From contig CM038716.1 of assembly GCA_021613375.1 (NCBI GenBank), positions 13,779,774-13,843,773 of the forward strand: a stretch of DNA of 64,000 nt, in the 5' to 3' direction. The notes under the pieces are model-generated. The model was not told the DNA's origin, searched no databases, and saw nothing but the letters and a program-made list of their open reading frames with translations. This document shows, in pieces, positions 1 through 10,117 of the stretch (positions within the stretch are counted from its first letter, which is position 1; every line of letters starts with the position of its first letter). Made by a program: the position numbers and the translations under genes. The stretch is from Megaleporinus macrocephalus (taxonomy: Eukaryota > Chordata > Actinopteri > Characiformes > Anostomidae).

Positions 1-119
1 TCTGCAGCTGATACCAACGTCTTAACTAGACAAGTGAACATGTAGCCTAGACGTCTGAGTCGGAGTCCTCAGCACTGTCTGGAGGTTATTCCAATGAAAC
101 TGCTGCTGTGTGGAGTGTT

Positions 120-355
120 TATGTTCTCTACATGCTTGAGTGGGTTCTCTGGGTACTCCGGTTTCCTCCCACAGTCCTAACTCTAAACACTCTAAACTGA
201 GTGTGTTGGCCATGCAATGGACTGGTGACCTGTCCATGGTGTACCCTACCTTCACACAATGATGCCTACTTCACACGTGACCCAGACTAGCGGGATGAAG
301 TGAAAGATAATGTGATTGATTGAAGCTGGTTCAACATCCATCCATCCATCCATCC
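120..355 (+). repeat. Fish interspersed repeat, 3' portion with (CATC)n
   Basis: Contains the block GGTACTCCGGTTTCCTCCCA, then GCAATGGACTGGTGACCTGT, shared by a very common fish retroposon. The same order recurs near 32618-32835 and, diverged, at 3201-3425. A (CATC)n tract at about 335-355 follows. The open frame on the opposite strand here is a by-product. The exact family name is not assigned. Confidence 0.7.
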
Positions 356-562
356 AAGTCTAGCAGCACCTCATTTACGTGAAGCGAGCTCTGATTTGTG
401 CAGACTTTCTGGTGGTCAGCCAATGAAAGGACAGCGAATTAGATCGCTTATATTTGGAGATTGAGAGAAGAATTAAATCTAAAATCAACTACAGCTTAGT
501 TTTTTGGGGTTTAAATCACTAGTTGAAGCAATAAATGATCTTAGTGTTTGAGAAGATTCTTC

Positions 563-905
563 ACTAGCTGTTGTTTATTCTGTGGGTGGAGTCAGTAGTA
601 TAGAAGCAAAATAATATATTTCCCAACGTACATGTAACATAAGTACAACCAAACTTTGTACTGGACTGCTATTGTGTGTGAATTGATGATTATTGATGTA
701 ATTTATTTCTGTTATTGGTATTATTGATGATATTATTGACAATAGATTTGATTAGTTTACCACAGTTAACCACCGTTTAAGCTATTACGCTCATGCTAGT
801 CACACACTAACCTATCAGACGTGAGTTGGATTGTATAGATACGGCAAAAGATGAAACATAAATAACAAAAAGTAAAATTTGCTGTTTCAAATTTTTAGAA
901 TTAAA
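563..905. repeat. Direct repeat copy A (~340 bp)
   Basis: Starts ACTAGCTGTTGTTTATTCTG and runs through an AT-rich stretch to GATGAAACATA and beyond. It is highly similar to 1309-1655 in the same orientation, 746 bp away. No coding potential or terminal repeats were recognised, so it may be a local segmental duplication or two copies of an AT-rich element. Confidence 0.85.
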
Positions 906-1308
906 TTAGACCGAAGATAACAACACATTGGGGAATATTTAGATTTTGTATTTATGCCAATGAGTAAAAATTAATTTATTCATAATTAGAAGCAAAAGAA
1001 GGACACATTTGATGACCTCTCATTCTAAAAGATACTCAACCGTAACCATGCACACACACACATCGTCACTGTCCAAAAAAAAAGCAAATTTCAATTTTCT
1101 ACATCCTTCGAACACGACAGTGTGTGCAAAACTCATCCACAGGGAGGCGCCCAGGAGTCCAGTGGTGGAGTTTTACACAACAGGGCTAAGTAATGTAAGT
1201 CCCATTCTACTACCAGTGTTTCTCTATGAAGACTGTAGGCTACGGCGAAGGCATCTCAATGCATTTTGTTCGGGAGTTAAACCCTGAACAAGCAGATCTT
1301 GATTCTGT
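906..1308. other. Spacer between the direct repeats
   Basis: Apparently unique sequence. A 92-codon plus-strand open frame (1009-1287) has no recognisable domain. Nothing else was seen. Confidence 0.4.
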
Positions 1309-1655
1309 ACTAGCTGTTGTTTATTCTGTGGGTGGAGTCAGTAGTATAGAAACAAAATAATATATTTCCCCACGTACATGTAAAATAAGTACAACCAAAC
1401 TTTGTACTGGACTGCTATTATGTGTGAATTGATGATGATTGATGTAATTTATTTTTGTTATTGGTATTATTGATGATATTATTGATGATAGATTTGATTA
1501 GTTTACCACAGTTAACCACCGTTTAAGCTATTACACTCATGCTAATCACATACATTCCTATCAGACGTGAGTTGGATTGTATAGATACGACAAAAGATGA
1601 AACTTATGAATAACAAAAACGATGTCGGTAAAATTTGGTGGTGCTAATTTTTAAA
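1309..1655. repeat. Direct repeat copy B (~340 bp)
   Basis: Second copy of the block at 563-905. It differs by scattered substitutions (for example GAAGCAAAA to GAAACAAAA) and small indels towards the 3' end, so the duplication is not recent. Confidence 0.85.
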
Positions 1656-1824
1656 AACTTTTTTAATAACTTTAATAACAGTTGTTGGAACTTTTTTGAT
1701 ATCTACAGTAAGAAGTGTTGTATATATTAGCGATGCTCTGTTGATGGCTTGAAGAATTCTTCCATGAGACTGACTTTGCTTGTAAATATAAGTTTAATTT
1801 AGTTATTAAACTGTAAATACTGTT

Positions 1825-1978
1825 TAACCAGAGGAGGACGGGTCTCCCCTTGTGAGTCTTGGTTCCTCCCAAGGTTTCTTCCTCCAGTCTGAGGGAGTTC
1901 TTCCTCACTGGGGGGTATATGTATGTTGTAACTTTCTGTTTACAAAACTCTGTAAAGCTGTTTTGAGACAACATGTTA
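1825..1978 (+). repeat. Fish GGTTCCTCCCAAGG-type interspersed repeat
   Basis: Carries GAGTCTTGGTTCCTCCCAAG followed by GTTTCTTCCTC and, further on, CTGTAAAGCTGTTTTGAGAC. That order is typical of an abundant fish repeat. The first part has partial similarity to the reverse complement of the 56-bp units at 44.4-46.4 kb. Confidence 0.65.
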
Positions 1979-2455
1979 ATGAGTTGGTTTATTTGGAGCA
2001 TTTCCTCCTCAGTTAAGTTTGTTTTCACAGACAAAAACCTAAACTCACCAAAATGCGCCCCTACAAACTGTGTGAGCTCGTTGTCTCCTCTGATTGGTCA
2101 TAGCTATCTGGCGTATGACCAAGAAAGTAAACACAGGGAGAAGATCCGGTTTTCTAAACTACTGCACATTTCTTGTAGAGCGTATCACGGAGCAGCGGCA
2201 GAGACAGCATCTGTTTATAGCTGTAATAATAATCTGATAATATACCAAACTACAGACCACCTGCAGACCACCCAGCTCACTCCAAACATCAAGTAGACCA
2301 CGTCCCTCACTGCTAGTCCAAGAGAGACCTCGCTTCATTGTCCTCGTCCTGTTAGCTTCTCCAGTTCTCCAGTTCTCTGTTTACGCCATCTGCCGCATCC
2401 CATAATGCAAAGCACACCTGGCTGCAGGAGATGTTTAGATCAAACTTGTGGAGTA
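1979..2455. other. No feature recognised
   Basis: A 107-codon open frame starts just inside (1973-2296), but it begins in the tail of the fish repeat and shows no motif. No repeats were seen in the remainder. Confidence 0.4.
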
Positions 2456-2460
2456 CACCT

Positions 2461-2640
2461 AATACTTGGGTCGGATCGAGGTGGGATCACGTTCTCACCA
2501 CAAACCGCTCCAGAGTTCGTTTGGAACCAGACCAAGACCGCCTCCTCTCGAGGGTCTTGTGCGGTTGGTTAAGTCCGCACCCGAGTGTGATTACTGTTTT
2601 CACACCTGCCCAAACGAACCGCACCAATATCTCCATATTA
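2461..2640. repeat. Possible non-autonomous DNA transposon fragment
   Basis: Contains CGTTTGGAACCAGACCAAGA and, downstream, CACACCTGCCCAAACGAACC. This mixture resembles a class of fish MITEs that begin and end in TTTGG/CCAAA-rich sequence. No clear terminal inverted repeat or target duplication was found, so the assignment is weak. Confidence 0.3.
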
Positions 2641-2802
2641 TTAATTTAATATTTGTTGTTTATTGGATGTGCAGTGGGTCGCACTGTTGCATTGCAGCCA
2701 GAAGGGTCTGGGTTTGATTCCCCAGTCTCCAGAGTCCTGTTCCGTTGTGGAGTATGCATGTTCGCCTCTTCTAGGGTTTCCTCTTCTAGATGTTCCAGTT
2801 TC
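2641..2802 (+). repeat. Fish SINE-like repeat, 5' part, split by an insertion
   Basis: Contains GGTTTGATTCC at about 2712, a one-mismatch match to the RNA polymerase III B box (GGTTCRANTCC), within a layout like the tRNA-derived head of common fish retroposons. The repeat resumes at 3201 after a 367-bp insert. Confidence 0.6.
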
Positions 2803-3169
2803 TAGAAGCAAAGTGTGTGCATAGTGTGGGGTCTCCAGGTCTAGGAACCAGGGCTCAAACTCATAATCATCTGATGATAGGCCCAATCCTATGTACACCA
2901 GTATACAAGAATGGGTCAATATTCCCTTGAGGTCCTCTTGAAACCTCATGGGCAGCTGTATGTGTGCATTAGTGGACAAGCTGAAGGTACAGAAGCTCAC
3001 TCATGTGTGAGGCCAAAAACTTACATTACTGTTAATGTAAGTCAATGGAACTCTTCTTTCCATGTTATGTTGGAGCATCTATTGGTCCATTCTTCATGAA
3101 AATGGCAACCGCTGCATTCATACAATGCAAACAATTGAAGATCGACAAAAATCGAGACTCATGTCTTTA
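2803..3169 (+). mobile_element. Dispersed element (family F1) flanked by a 31-bp duplication
   Basis: A 367-bp segment bounded by identical 31-bp direct repeats at 2772-2802 and 3170-3200, beginning TAGGGTTTCCTCTTCTAGAT. The inside contains GGTCTCCAGGTCTAGGAACC, CCTCATGGGCAGCTGTATGT and AATGTAAGTCAATGGAAC. Each of these recurs elsewhere: 4.1-5.2, 36.2, 40.8 and 59.7 kb. The flanking duplication suggests a target-site duplication, unusually long for a retroposon. No coding sequence is visible. Confidence 0.65.
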
Positions 3170-3200
3170 TAGGGTTTCCTCTTCTAGATGTTCCAGTTTC

Positions 3201-3425
3201 CTCCTGCAATTGAGACCTGCACTCAGGTGAACAGGAGATGCCGAAGATTTTGGAGATTGCCTCCCAGGCATGAATGTACATCTGCCCTGCAATGGACTGG
3301 TGACCCGTCCAAGGTGTTTATCCCAGCACTCACTGGGCAGAAGGCAGTAGACTCCAGAAACCAAACCCCACCGTGACCCAAGAGGTTAAACAGCTTGGAG
3401 AATGAACGAATAGATCAATGAATGA
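3201..3425 (+). repeat. Fish SINE-like repeat, 3' part
   Basis: Continuation of the element interrupted at 2802. It has GCAATGGACTGGTGACCCGT, then CCAGCACTCACTGGGCAGAA, and ends in an AATGAACGAA...AATGAATGAG tail. The open frames on both strands are by-products of this repeat. Confidence 0.65.
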
Positions 3426-4114
3426 GTTGTTGTTGTTTAAAAATGTTTTGCTTTCTTTGAGCTACGATGCTTTTGTGGTCGCCGTTAGTTACACTGACTG
3501 CTCATCAAACCAGACACTCCTGGAGACAACGCATTAGAAGCATGCTGCGCGTTCTCTACCACTCGGCTTACAGCGAGTCAACACCCCCGAAAACAAAATC
3601 TACATACTTTTCAAGACGGGATACCTATCTCTCCAGACGAGCTCTGTTCCTCCCCTGAACCCCTCCCCACCCCCTTTAATCCCACGTCCCCTAAGTGAAA
3701 ATGCTACACGCCGCCGCCGGCGTACACACGCTGCATTCACAAAACAAACCGTGTACCAGCCGGGCTCGGCGTGCCAGGGAATGAAAAGGAAGCCGATTTC
3801 AAAAGGAGTTCATGTTTGCTTGAAGCTGAAACCCAGAAAGAAGGAGTTGAACTGTGTCGGGGAACTGGTGCAGAATCCTGAGGAGGAACATCAATGGAGA
3901 CATACAGGCTGCAGTCACCGCGTTCGGGAGTCGAGAACAAAATTTTCACTTCGTACCAACAAAAAGATGGAGGTGCTGAGATTCTCATCGTCCTTGTGTT
4001 GATCCTACAGTTTGATTGCTGGTAAATAGTTAAACTTGCAAAACATAAAACAATTCAATTTTTCTTGATTTTGAGTTTCCTACATCGTTTGAACACGCCA
4101 ATGGTCGTTTACAC
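3426..4114. other. Unique stretch, no gene recognised
   Basis: Includes a short GC-rich patch near 3708-3722 (GCCGCCGCCGGCG). Open frames of 63 and 83 codons lie here, but none has a recognisable domain or splice context. Confidence 0.4.
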
Positions 4115-4212
4115 TGTGTGAATGTTTCATGATGAATGGACCAATAGAAGTGCTCCAAAACAGCTTGGAAAAAACTCTGGTTCCATTGACTTTGATTTTG
4201 GAGATGCTTGCG
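4115..4212 (-). repeat. Inverted fragment of dispersed family F1
   Basis: CATGATGAATGGACCAATAG and TCTGGTTCCATTGACTTTGA are the reverse complement of the F1 3' part seen at 3030-3110 and 40840-40920. Confidence 0.6.
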
Positions 4213-4354
4213 ACGAAATATAAAAGCTAGTTTTCCAGGTAGTGTTTGTACATGTTCCTCAGAGAGAACTGCTCACTAATTTATTAGTTATAAGTGCTTA
4301 TTAATGTTTTGTAAGATGCTTATGACCTACATAATAGCATTAAAAACTCATTAT

Positions 4355-5240
4355 AGGGTCTCCTTCCAAGCCAGAAGCCAAACGTGTTCACAGTGTGAGG
4401 TCTCCAGGTCTAGGAACCAGGGCTCAAACTCATAATCTTCTGATGATAGGCCCAATACTTTATATTAAAGTACACCAGTATACAGGAATTGGTTAATATT
4501 GGTAACCCTAACCCTAGTTTTTACTCTTGGGGTCCTTCTACAGTTGGAGTGAACATCAAGTGTTGATGTCCACCTACCAAGCTGGAAGAGTGACGGCTGG
4601 CATCTTCTTTGCACTGTATCTCCTCAGATGTTACCAGATGGCTCAACATTCGTTGAGCTACCAGACGCCTGCATTGGCTGGCAATGTGTGAAAAGATGGA
4701 GGGTCAACCACTGTGGTATCTCTAGGGTTTCAACTCATGATCTCCTGATTATAGGCCCAGTACTTATACTTACTATATTTAAGTACAGCAGTATGCAGGA
4801 ATTGATTTTTACTCCTGGGGTCCTTCTACGGTTGGGGTGAACATAAAGTGTTAATGTCCTCCTACCAAGCTGGGAAGGTGATGGTTGGCATCTTCTTTCC
4901 ACTGAACCTTCTCAGATGTTACCAGATGGCTCAACATTCGTGGAGCTACCAGCAGCCTGCATTGGCTGGCAATGAGTGAATAGATGGAGGGTCAATCGCT
5001 GCAGTATCTCCAGGGTTTCAACTCATGATCTTCTGATGATAGGCCCAGTACTTATACTTACTATATTAAAGTACAGCAGTATGCAGGAATTGATTTTTAC
5101 TCCTGGGGTTCTTCTACAGTTGGGGTGAGCTTCAAGTGTTGCACTTTAAGATCTCATGGGCAGCTGTACATGTGCATTGGTGGACAAACTGTTGGTACAG
5201 AATCCAACTCATGTGTTTGTCATATATCTGTATGGATGCA
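4355..5240 (+). repeat. F1-related repeat with 288-bp tandem duplication
   Basis: A copy of GGTCTCCAGGTCTAGGAACC lies at about 4399. From 4523 a 288-bp unit starting ACTCTTGGGGTCC is repeated at 4811, and a partial third copy begins at 5099. Each unit holds TGTTACCAGATGGCTCAACA and ATAGGCCCAGTACTTATACT. The end (5150-5230) matches the middle of the F1 insert at 2930-3010 (CATGGGCAGCTGTA). Confidence 0.75.
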
Positions 5241-5760
5241 TCAGATTCCCAAACTTTTTGGCGTGAGATGAATGTTTTTGGAAATGGGACTGACGTTGGA
5301 CAATGTTTGGTACCTTAAAAAACTCAGAGAGCCAAGACTAACAAGGATGGAGGCTCTGTTTTCGGATTGTCCCTTGTTTTCCCCATAAAGCCGTAATTTT
5401 CTGCTGGCGTAATTTCTTCAGAGTAGACGTCGGTATGTTTCTCACGAACTCACAGGCCCTCGTACGATCCCAGTGGAAGTGTTAGATAGAGTGTATCATT
5501 AATAGAAATAGCCTCAGACCAGCAGGAGAGCTGTATGTTATGCGGCGGAGTCTTTAGTGGTCAGAGCTACATAATGTTCAGAGTAATAACCGTCATTTCC
5601 TCCAGTATTATTTCAGCAGGAACTCTCGCAAGCTTCTAAAATATTGATGGTGATGCAGAAGCTTTTCCTATACGGTGCAGCAGTAGTGACTCACTCACTC
5701 AGTTATTATGTAGTAACTGAATGTAATTCTGAGGCTGCCTATAATCGTATATAGGGACAT
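5241..5760. other. No feature recognised
   Basis: Apparently unique sequence upstream of the Tc1-like element. No repeat or convincing exon was seen. Confidence 0.4.
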
Positions 5761-5761
5761 A

Positions 5762-7005
5762 CAGGGGTTGGACAATGAAACTGAAACTGGTTTTAGACCA
5801 CAATAATTTATTAGTATGGTGTAGGGCCTCCTTTTGTGGCCAATACAGCGTCAGTTGGTCTTGGGAATGACATATACAAGTCCTGCTCAGTGGTCAGAGG
5901 GATTTTAAGCTATTCTTCTTGCAGGACAGTGTCCAGGTCACTACGTGATGCTGGTGGAGGAAAACTTTTCCTGACTCGCTCCTCCAAAACACCCCAAAGT
6001 GGCTCAATAATATTTAGATCTGGTGGCTGTGCAGGCCATGGGAGATGTTCAACTTCACTTTCATGTTCATCAGACCATCTTTCTCCAGTCTTGCTGTGTG
6101 TATTGGTGCATTGTCATCCTGATACACGGCACCACCTTCAGGATACAATGTTTGAACCATTGGATGCACATGGTCCTCCAGAATGGTTCGGTAGTCCTTG
6201 GCAGTGATGCGCCCATCTAGCACAAGTATTGGACCAAGGGAATGTCATGATATGGCAGCCCAAACCATCACTGATCCACCCCCATGCTTCACTCTGGGCA
6301 TGCAACAGTCTGGGTGGTCTGCTTCTTTGGGGCTTCTTTACACCGTAACTTTCCCGGATGTGGGGAAAACAGTAAAGGTGGATCATCAGAGAACAATTCA
6401 TGTTTACATTGTCCACAGCCCAAGATTTGATCTCCTTGCACCATTGAAACCGATGTTTGGCATTGGCACGAGTGACCAAAGGTTTGGCTATAGGAGCCCG
6501 GCCGTGTATATTGACCCTGTGGAGCTCCTGACGGACAGTTCTGGAGGAAACAGGAGAAGCTGAGGTGCACATGCCGTGATTTGATCAGCCGTGGTTTTAT
6601 GTTTTTTGGATACAATCCGGGTTAGAACCCAACATCCCTTTCAGACAGCTTCCTCTCGTGTCCACAGTTAATCTTGTTGGATGTGGTTGGTTCTTCTTGG
6701 TGGTCTGCTGACGTTACCCTGGATACCGTGGCTCTTGATGCATCACAAAGACTTGCTGTCTTGGTCACAGATGCGCTAGCAAGACATGCACCAACAGTTT
6801 GTCCTCTTTTGAACTCTGGTACGTCCCATAATGTTGTGTTATTGTAATATTTAGTGCTAAACTGTGATCTTACCTGCTAACTGAACTTCACACTCTGCTC
6901 TTACTGGTGCAATTCATGAAGATCGGCCACCAGACTGGTCCAATTTAGCCATGAAACCTCCCACACTAACATGACAGGTGTTTCAGTTTCATTGTCCAAC
7001 CCCTG
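5762..7005 (-). mobile_element. Tc1-like DNA transposon with perfect terminal inverted repeats
   Basis: The ends are 26-bp perfect inverted repeats, 5762-5787 (CAGGGGTTGGACAATGAAAC then TGAAAC) and 6980-7005. They are flanked by TA at 5760-5761 and 7006-7007, the Tc1/mariner target duplication. Total length is 1244 bp. The transposase lies on the minus strand and fills nearly the whole element. The ends are intact and the gene is broken, so this is a defective copy that could in principle still be mobilised by a transposase supplied elsewhere. Confidence 0.93.
5811..6829 (-). pseudogene. Tc1-like transposase, decayed
   Basis: Tc1 transposases cut and paste their element in the nucleus using an N-terminal paired-type DNA-binding region and a DDE/DDD catalytic domain. 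Read on the minus strand, the start is at about 6829 and the stop TTA (complement) is at 5811-5813, a span fitting the usual ~340 residues. Conserved pieces sit in different frames: PVSSRTVRQELHRVNIHGRA near the middle, then IAKPLVTRANAKHRFQWCKE, and YQDDNAPIHTARLEKDG near 6050-6120, which holds a catalytic aspartate. The frame changes between these blocks show indels, so no full protein is made. Identity as a Tc1 transposase is secure; the exact family name is not assigned. Confidence 0.9.
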
Positions 7006-7419
7006 TATATATGCTGTTTATGTTCGGTAGGTTTGGCTGTTTGACTCATCTTGAAGTTTTCTGCTTGTTTGAATAGCAAAAATTGGGAACGCAGTTATTA
7101 ATGTTCATGAAATTCCACAATATTTGAAATCCTTATACAAAGACTCAGGATTGATTGAAAATTTAGTGTGTGTACATTCTGCAGATGTTCTCTGCATGTT
7201 CCAATTAGGTTCTAGTGGTAAATGAATTGTGATCAGGCCAAAGTTTGATTTTTCTACCTTTTAATATTAGACTAAGAACCCAAGTAAAAAAACGATAATT
7301 TTATTTATTTAAAGCAAACATGCTGCTCAGCCCAACCTGCTCCATGTATAACAATCATAACCCCATAGCTACTACATTAACCACTTAACCAAACACAGTT
7401 TATTATTATTAATGGGTTC
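7006..7419. other. AT-rich, no feature recognised
   Basis: No repeats with other parts of the window and no convincing coding frame were seen. Confidence 0.4.
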
Positions 7420-7600
7420 AGTTTCAGTTTCTCACTGATCACTGCCAGACCTGTAGAGTCTAAAGCTTATTTAAATAGAACCTGGCTGGTAATGTGAAGA
7501 AGCTAGAAAGTCTTTCTATAGAGATTAAGATACAGAAGTTATAGATATCTACAATCTAGAAAGGGTTACAACCATTGCTACAGTTTCCTATACATGGGTA
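7420..7600 (+). mobile_element. 5' remnant of a second Tc1-like family
   Basis: CTTATTTAAATAGAACCTGG and TCTAGAAAGGGTTACAACCA match the corresponding parts of the element at 38020-39828 (CTCATTTAAATAGAACCTGT, TCTGGAAAGGGTTACAAAGC). Only the leader and the first transposase codons remain. Confidence 0.65.
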
Positions 7601-7622
7601 GGTGAAGGTAGTGTTAGTTGTC
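7578..7622 (+). repeat. Single unit related to the 37-bp minisatellite
   Basis: GGTAGGTGAAGGTAGTGTTA at about 7598, preceded by CAGTTTCCTATACATG, resembles one unit of the 55.8-56.3 kb array (GTTTACCTGTACACAGGTAG plus GTGAAGGTAG). It directly follows the Tc1 remnant. Confidence 0.7.
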
Positions 7623-7931
7623 TTTTTATTTCTTTTCTAGTGCTTTCTTGTCTTTTTCCAGAGTGATTAATTTCAGTAACTTGTTGACGTACACTACTTG
7701 ATTCCCCGTCACCTTGTTAAGAAGTTGCAGACACAGGTGGTCAGCTGCAAACACACACCTGTGCATGCTTCAATGAAAAGCATTGGCAGGAGAATGGGGC
7801 AGCTGCCCCCTTAAAACTTTGAACAACTCATCAAAGAGTTATCCAATGTTGAAGACATTGATACATATGGAAATGTGAAGTGATTGAAAGTGTTGAACTA
7901 ATCTATTTTACAATGTTATACATTTTATATA
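7623..7931. other. No feature recognised
   Basis: About 300 bp between transposon remnants with no recognisable content. Confidence 0.4.
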
Positions 7932-9281
7932 CAGTGGCTTGCAAAAGTATTCATACCCCCGAGTCAATACTTTGTGGAACCACCTTTTGCTGCAATTACA
8001 GCTGCAAGTCTTTTAGGGTATGTCTCCACCAGCTTTGCACATCCAGTGACTGAAAGTTTTGCCAATTCTTCTTTACAAAACAGCTCAAGCTCAGTCAGAA
8101 TAGTCAGTTTTGAGATCTTGCTACAAATTCTCGATTGGGTTTAGGTCTGGACTTTGACTGGGCCATTCTTACACATGACTATGTTTTGTTTTAAACCATT
8201 CCATTCTAGCCCTGGCTTTATGTTTAGGGTCATTGTCCTGCTGGATGGTGAACCTCCGCCCTACTCTCAAGTCTTTTGCAGACTCCAACAGGTTTCCTTC
8301 CAAGATGACCCTGTATTTGGCTCCATCCATCTTCCCATCAACTCTGACCAACTTCCCGTCCCAGCTGAAGAACAGCAGCCCCAGAGCATGATGCTGCCAC
8401 CACCATGTTTCACAGTGGGGATGGTGTGTTCAGAGGGATGTGCAGTGTTAACTCTCCGCCACACATAGCGTTTTGCATTCTGGCCAAAAAGTTCAATTTT
8501 GGTCTCATCTGACCAGAGCACCTTCTTCCACATGTTAGCTATGTCCCCAGCACGGCTTCTGGCAAACTACAAACACGACTATAAATGGTTTTCTTTTAAC
8601 GATGGCTTTCTTCTTGCCACTCTTCCATAAAGACCACATGTGTGCAGTGCACGGCTAATAGTTGTCCTGTGGACAGATTCCCCCACCTGAGCTCTGGATC
8701 TCTGGATCCAGAGTCACCATGGGCTACATCTCCGATCAGTGCTCTCCCTGTTCGGCCTGTAAGTTTAGGTGGACAGCCTTGTCTTGGTAGGTTTACAGGT
8801 ATGCCATGGATTGAACAGTGCTCTGTGAGATGTTCAAAGCTTGGGAAATCTTTCTATAGCCTTACACAACTTTAAACTACTCTGCAACCTTATTCCTGAC
8901 CTGCCTGGCGTTTTCTTTGGACTTGATGCTGTTTACTCCCCAATATTCTTTTAACCAACCTCTGAGGCCATCATGGAGCAGCTGTCTTTGTACTGAGATT
9001 ACAGATTAAAGATTCTGAGATTAGATTACACACAGGTGAACTCTAATTACTTTTTAGTCATTAGTAGTCATCAGGCAACTTCTGAATGCAGTTGGTTGCA
9101 CTCAAAGAAAAGGGGGCTGAATACTTTTGCAAAATACTTTTTGTAAAAAATGTTTTGAATAATTTCCTGCATAATTTTCTTTCCACTTCACAACTGTATA
9201 CCACTTTGTGTTGGTCTTTCACATTAAATTCCAATGAAATATATTTATATTTATGGTTGTGATGAGACGAAATATGGAAAA

Positions 9282-9283
<2 letters not shown>
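7932..9283 (-). mobile_element. Tc1-like transposon lacking its right terminus
   Basis: The left end CAGTGGCTTGCAAAAGTATT at 7932, preceded by TA, is the terminus of a widespread fish Tc1 family. The element follows its usual order: transposase on the minus strand, then CTTTCCACTTCACAACTGTA and CACTTTGTGTTGGTCTTTCA. Compared with the family as I know it, the left subterminal repeat is missing and the right terminus is replaced by a (TA)n tract from about 9284. The copy therefore lacks a matching pair of ends and should be immobile. Confidence 0.9.
7964..8927 (-). pseudogene. Tc1-like transposase, inactivated
   Basis: On the minus strand, conserved DDE-domain blocks are visible at 8267-8533 ([20 protein letters not shown], then [20 protein letters not shown]) and at 8169-8351 (FTIQQDNDPKHKARARMEWF). 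They hold catalytic aspartates in WSDET and QQDNDP. The expected start codon near 8925-8927 reads ATC instead of ATG. An in-frame TAG appears soon after, in the complement of CTACTCTGC at about 8876-8884. Frame changes separate the conserved blocks. The stop is the complement of TCA at 7964-7966. This is a clear relic of a transposase of about 320 residues that can no longer be made. Confidence 0.9.

Positions 9284-9326
<43 letters not shown>
9284..9326. repeat. (TA)n microsatellite
   Basis: About 20 TA dinucleotides replace the expected right terminus of the Tc1-like element. Confidence 0.95.
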
Positions 9327-9331
<5 letters not shown>

Positions 9332-9334
9332 GTT

Positions 9335-9366
9335 TTAAAAAGTTCTAAAACGTTTGGCTGGTAGTG
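9335..9366 (-). mobile_element. Solo terminal sequence of another Tc1-like family
   Basis: AAAACGTTTGGCTGGTAGTG followed by TA is the reverse complement of the 25-bp unit tandemly repeated at 35187-35735 (CACTACCAGTCAAACGTTTT). It looks like one end of a Tc1-like element with no partner nearby. Confidence 0.7.
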
Positions 9367-9369
9367 TAT

Positions 9370-10117
9370 TTTAGAAAGTTACTGTCTTTCTCTGAGCAAT
9401 AAAGTAAATAAACTATATCATTATGAGCTCGTCCACACCTTGTTGACAACCTTGATGTCAAATAGTTTTAAAATTTATGGTGATGGTCTTGAAATGTCCA
9501 TGAAAGATGAACCGGGACCTTGACAATCTGGATTCACTACAATATGTAATCACATTTCTCTATATATAGCTTTTCCACTCAGGTTAAGGATGACCCTGTT
9601 CTTCACCAGGAATTCACCACTGCCTTCCAGCTGAAGCGGTTTACCCTTGAACCAGCCATGTCCCCATCTTTCTATCTTCCTTCCTTTCTTTCCCTCTCTG
9701 GCCGTCTTTCTATAGCAATGATTGGTAGAAAATTAGAGGTGTGTAGGTGGTTCCAGGCTCGAAGTCATCTGGCTCTGCTCATTTCCCTTTAGTACGGTGC
9801 AGAGAATAGCCTGCATTTAGGACACAGCCCATGACAAGGAGGCGAGGAGGCTTTGACATTGATTAGCGGAGTCAGGTGTTTAACGTCCCTGTTAGGAAGC
9901 GTTCAGGTGTGCAGCTCCGGTAATGCAGGCAGGATCTGAAAGTCAGAGCTGCCGTCTTTTCATGTTTTCTGTAGTTCTGATCTGAAAAGTGTGAATCAGT
10001 GGAAATATTAGCCACTGCAGATGAAAGTTTATCTTAAAATATTAATATCTGGACGGTGTGGACCGGCGTGTGGTCCTCGGCGGGGTGTTTGGTGTCATCG
10101 ATGATCTCCTGAATTAG
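9370..10117. other. Unique stretch, no gene recognised
   Basis: Includes a short CTTTC-rich patch at about 9665-9715. No exon or repeat was recognised. Confidence 0.4.
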
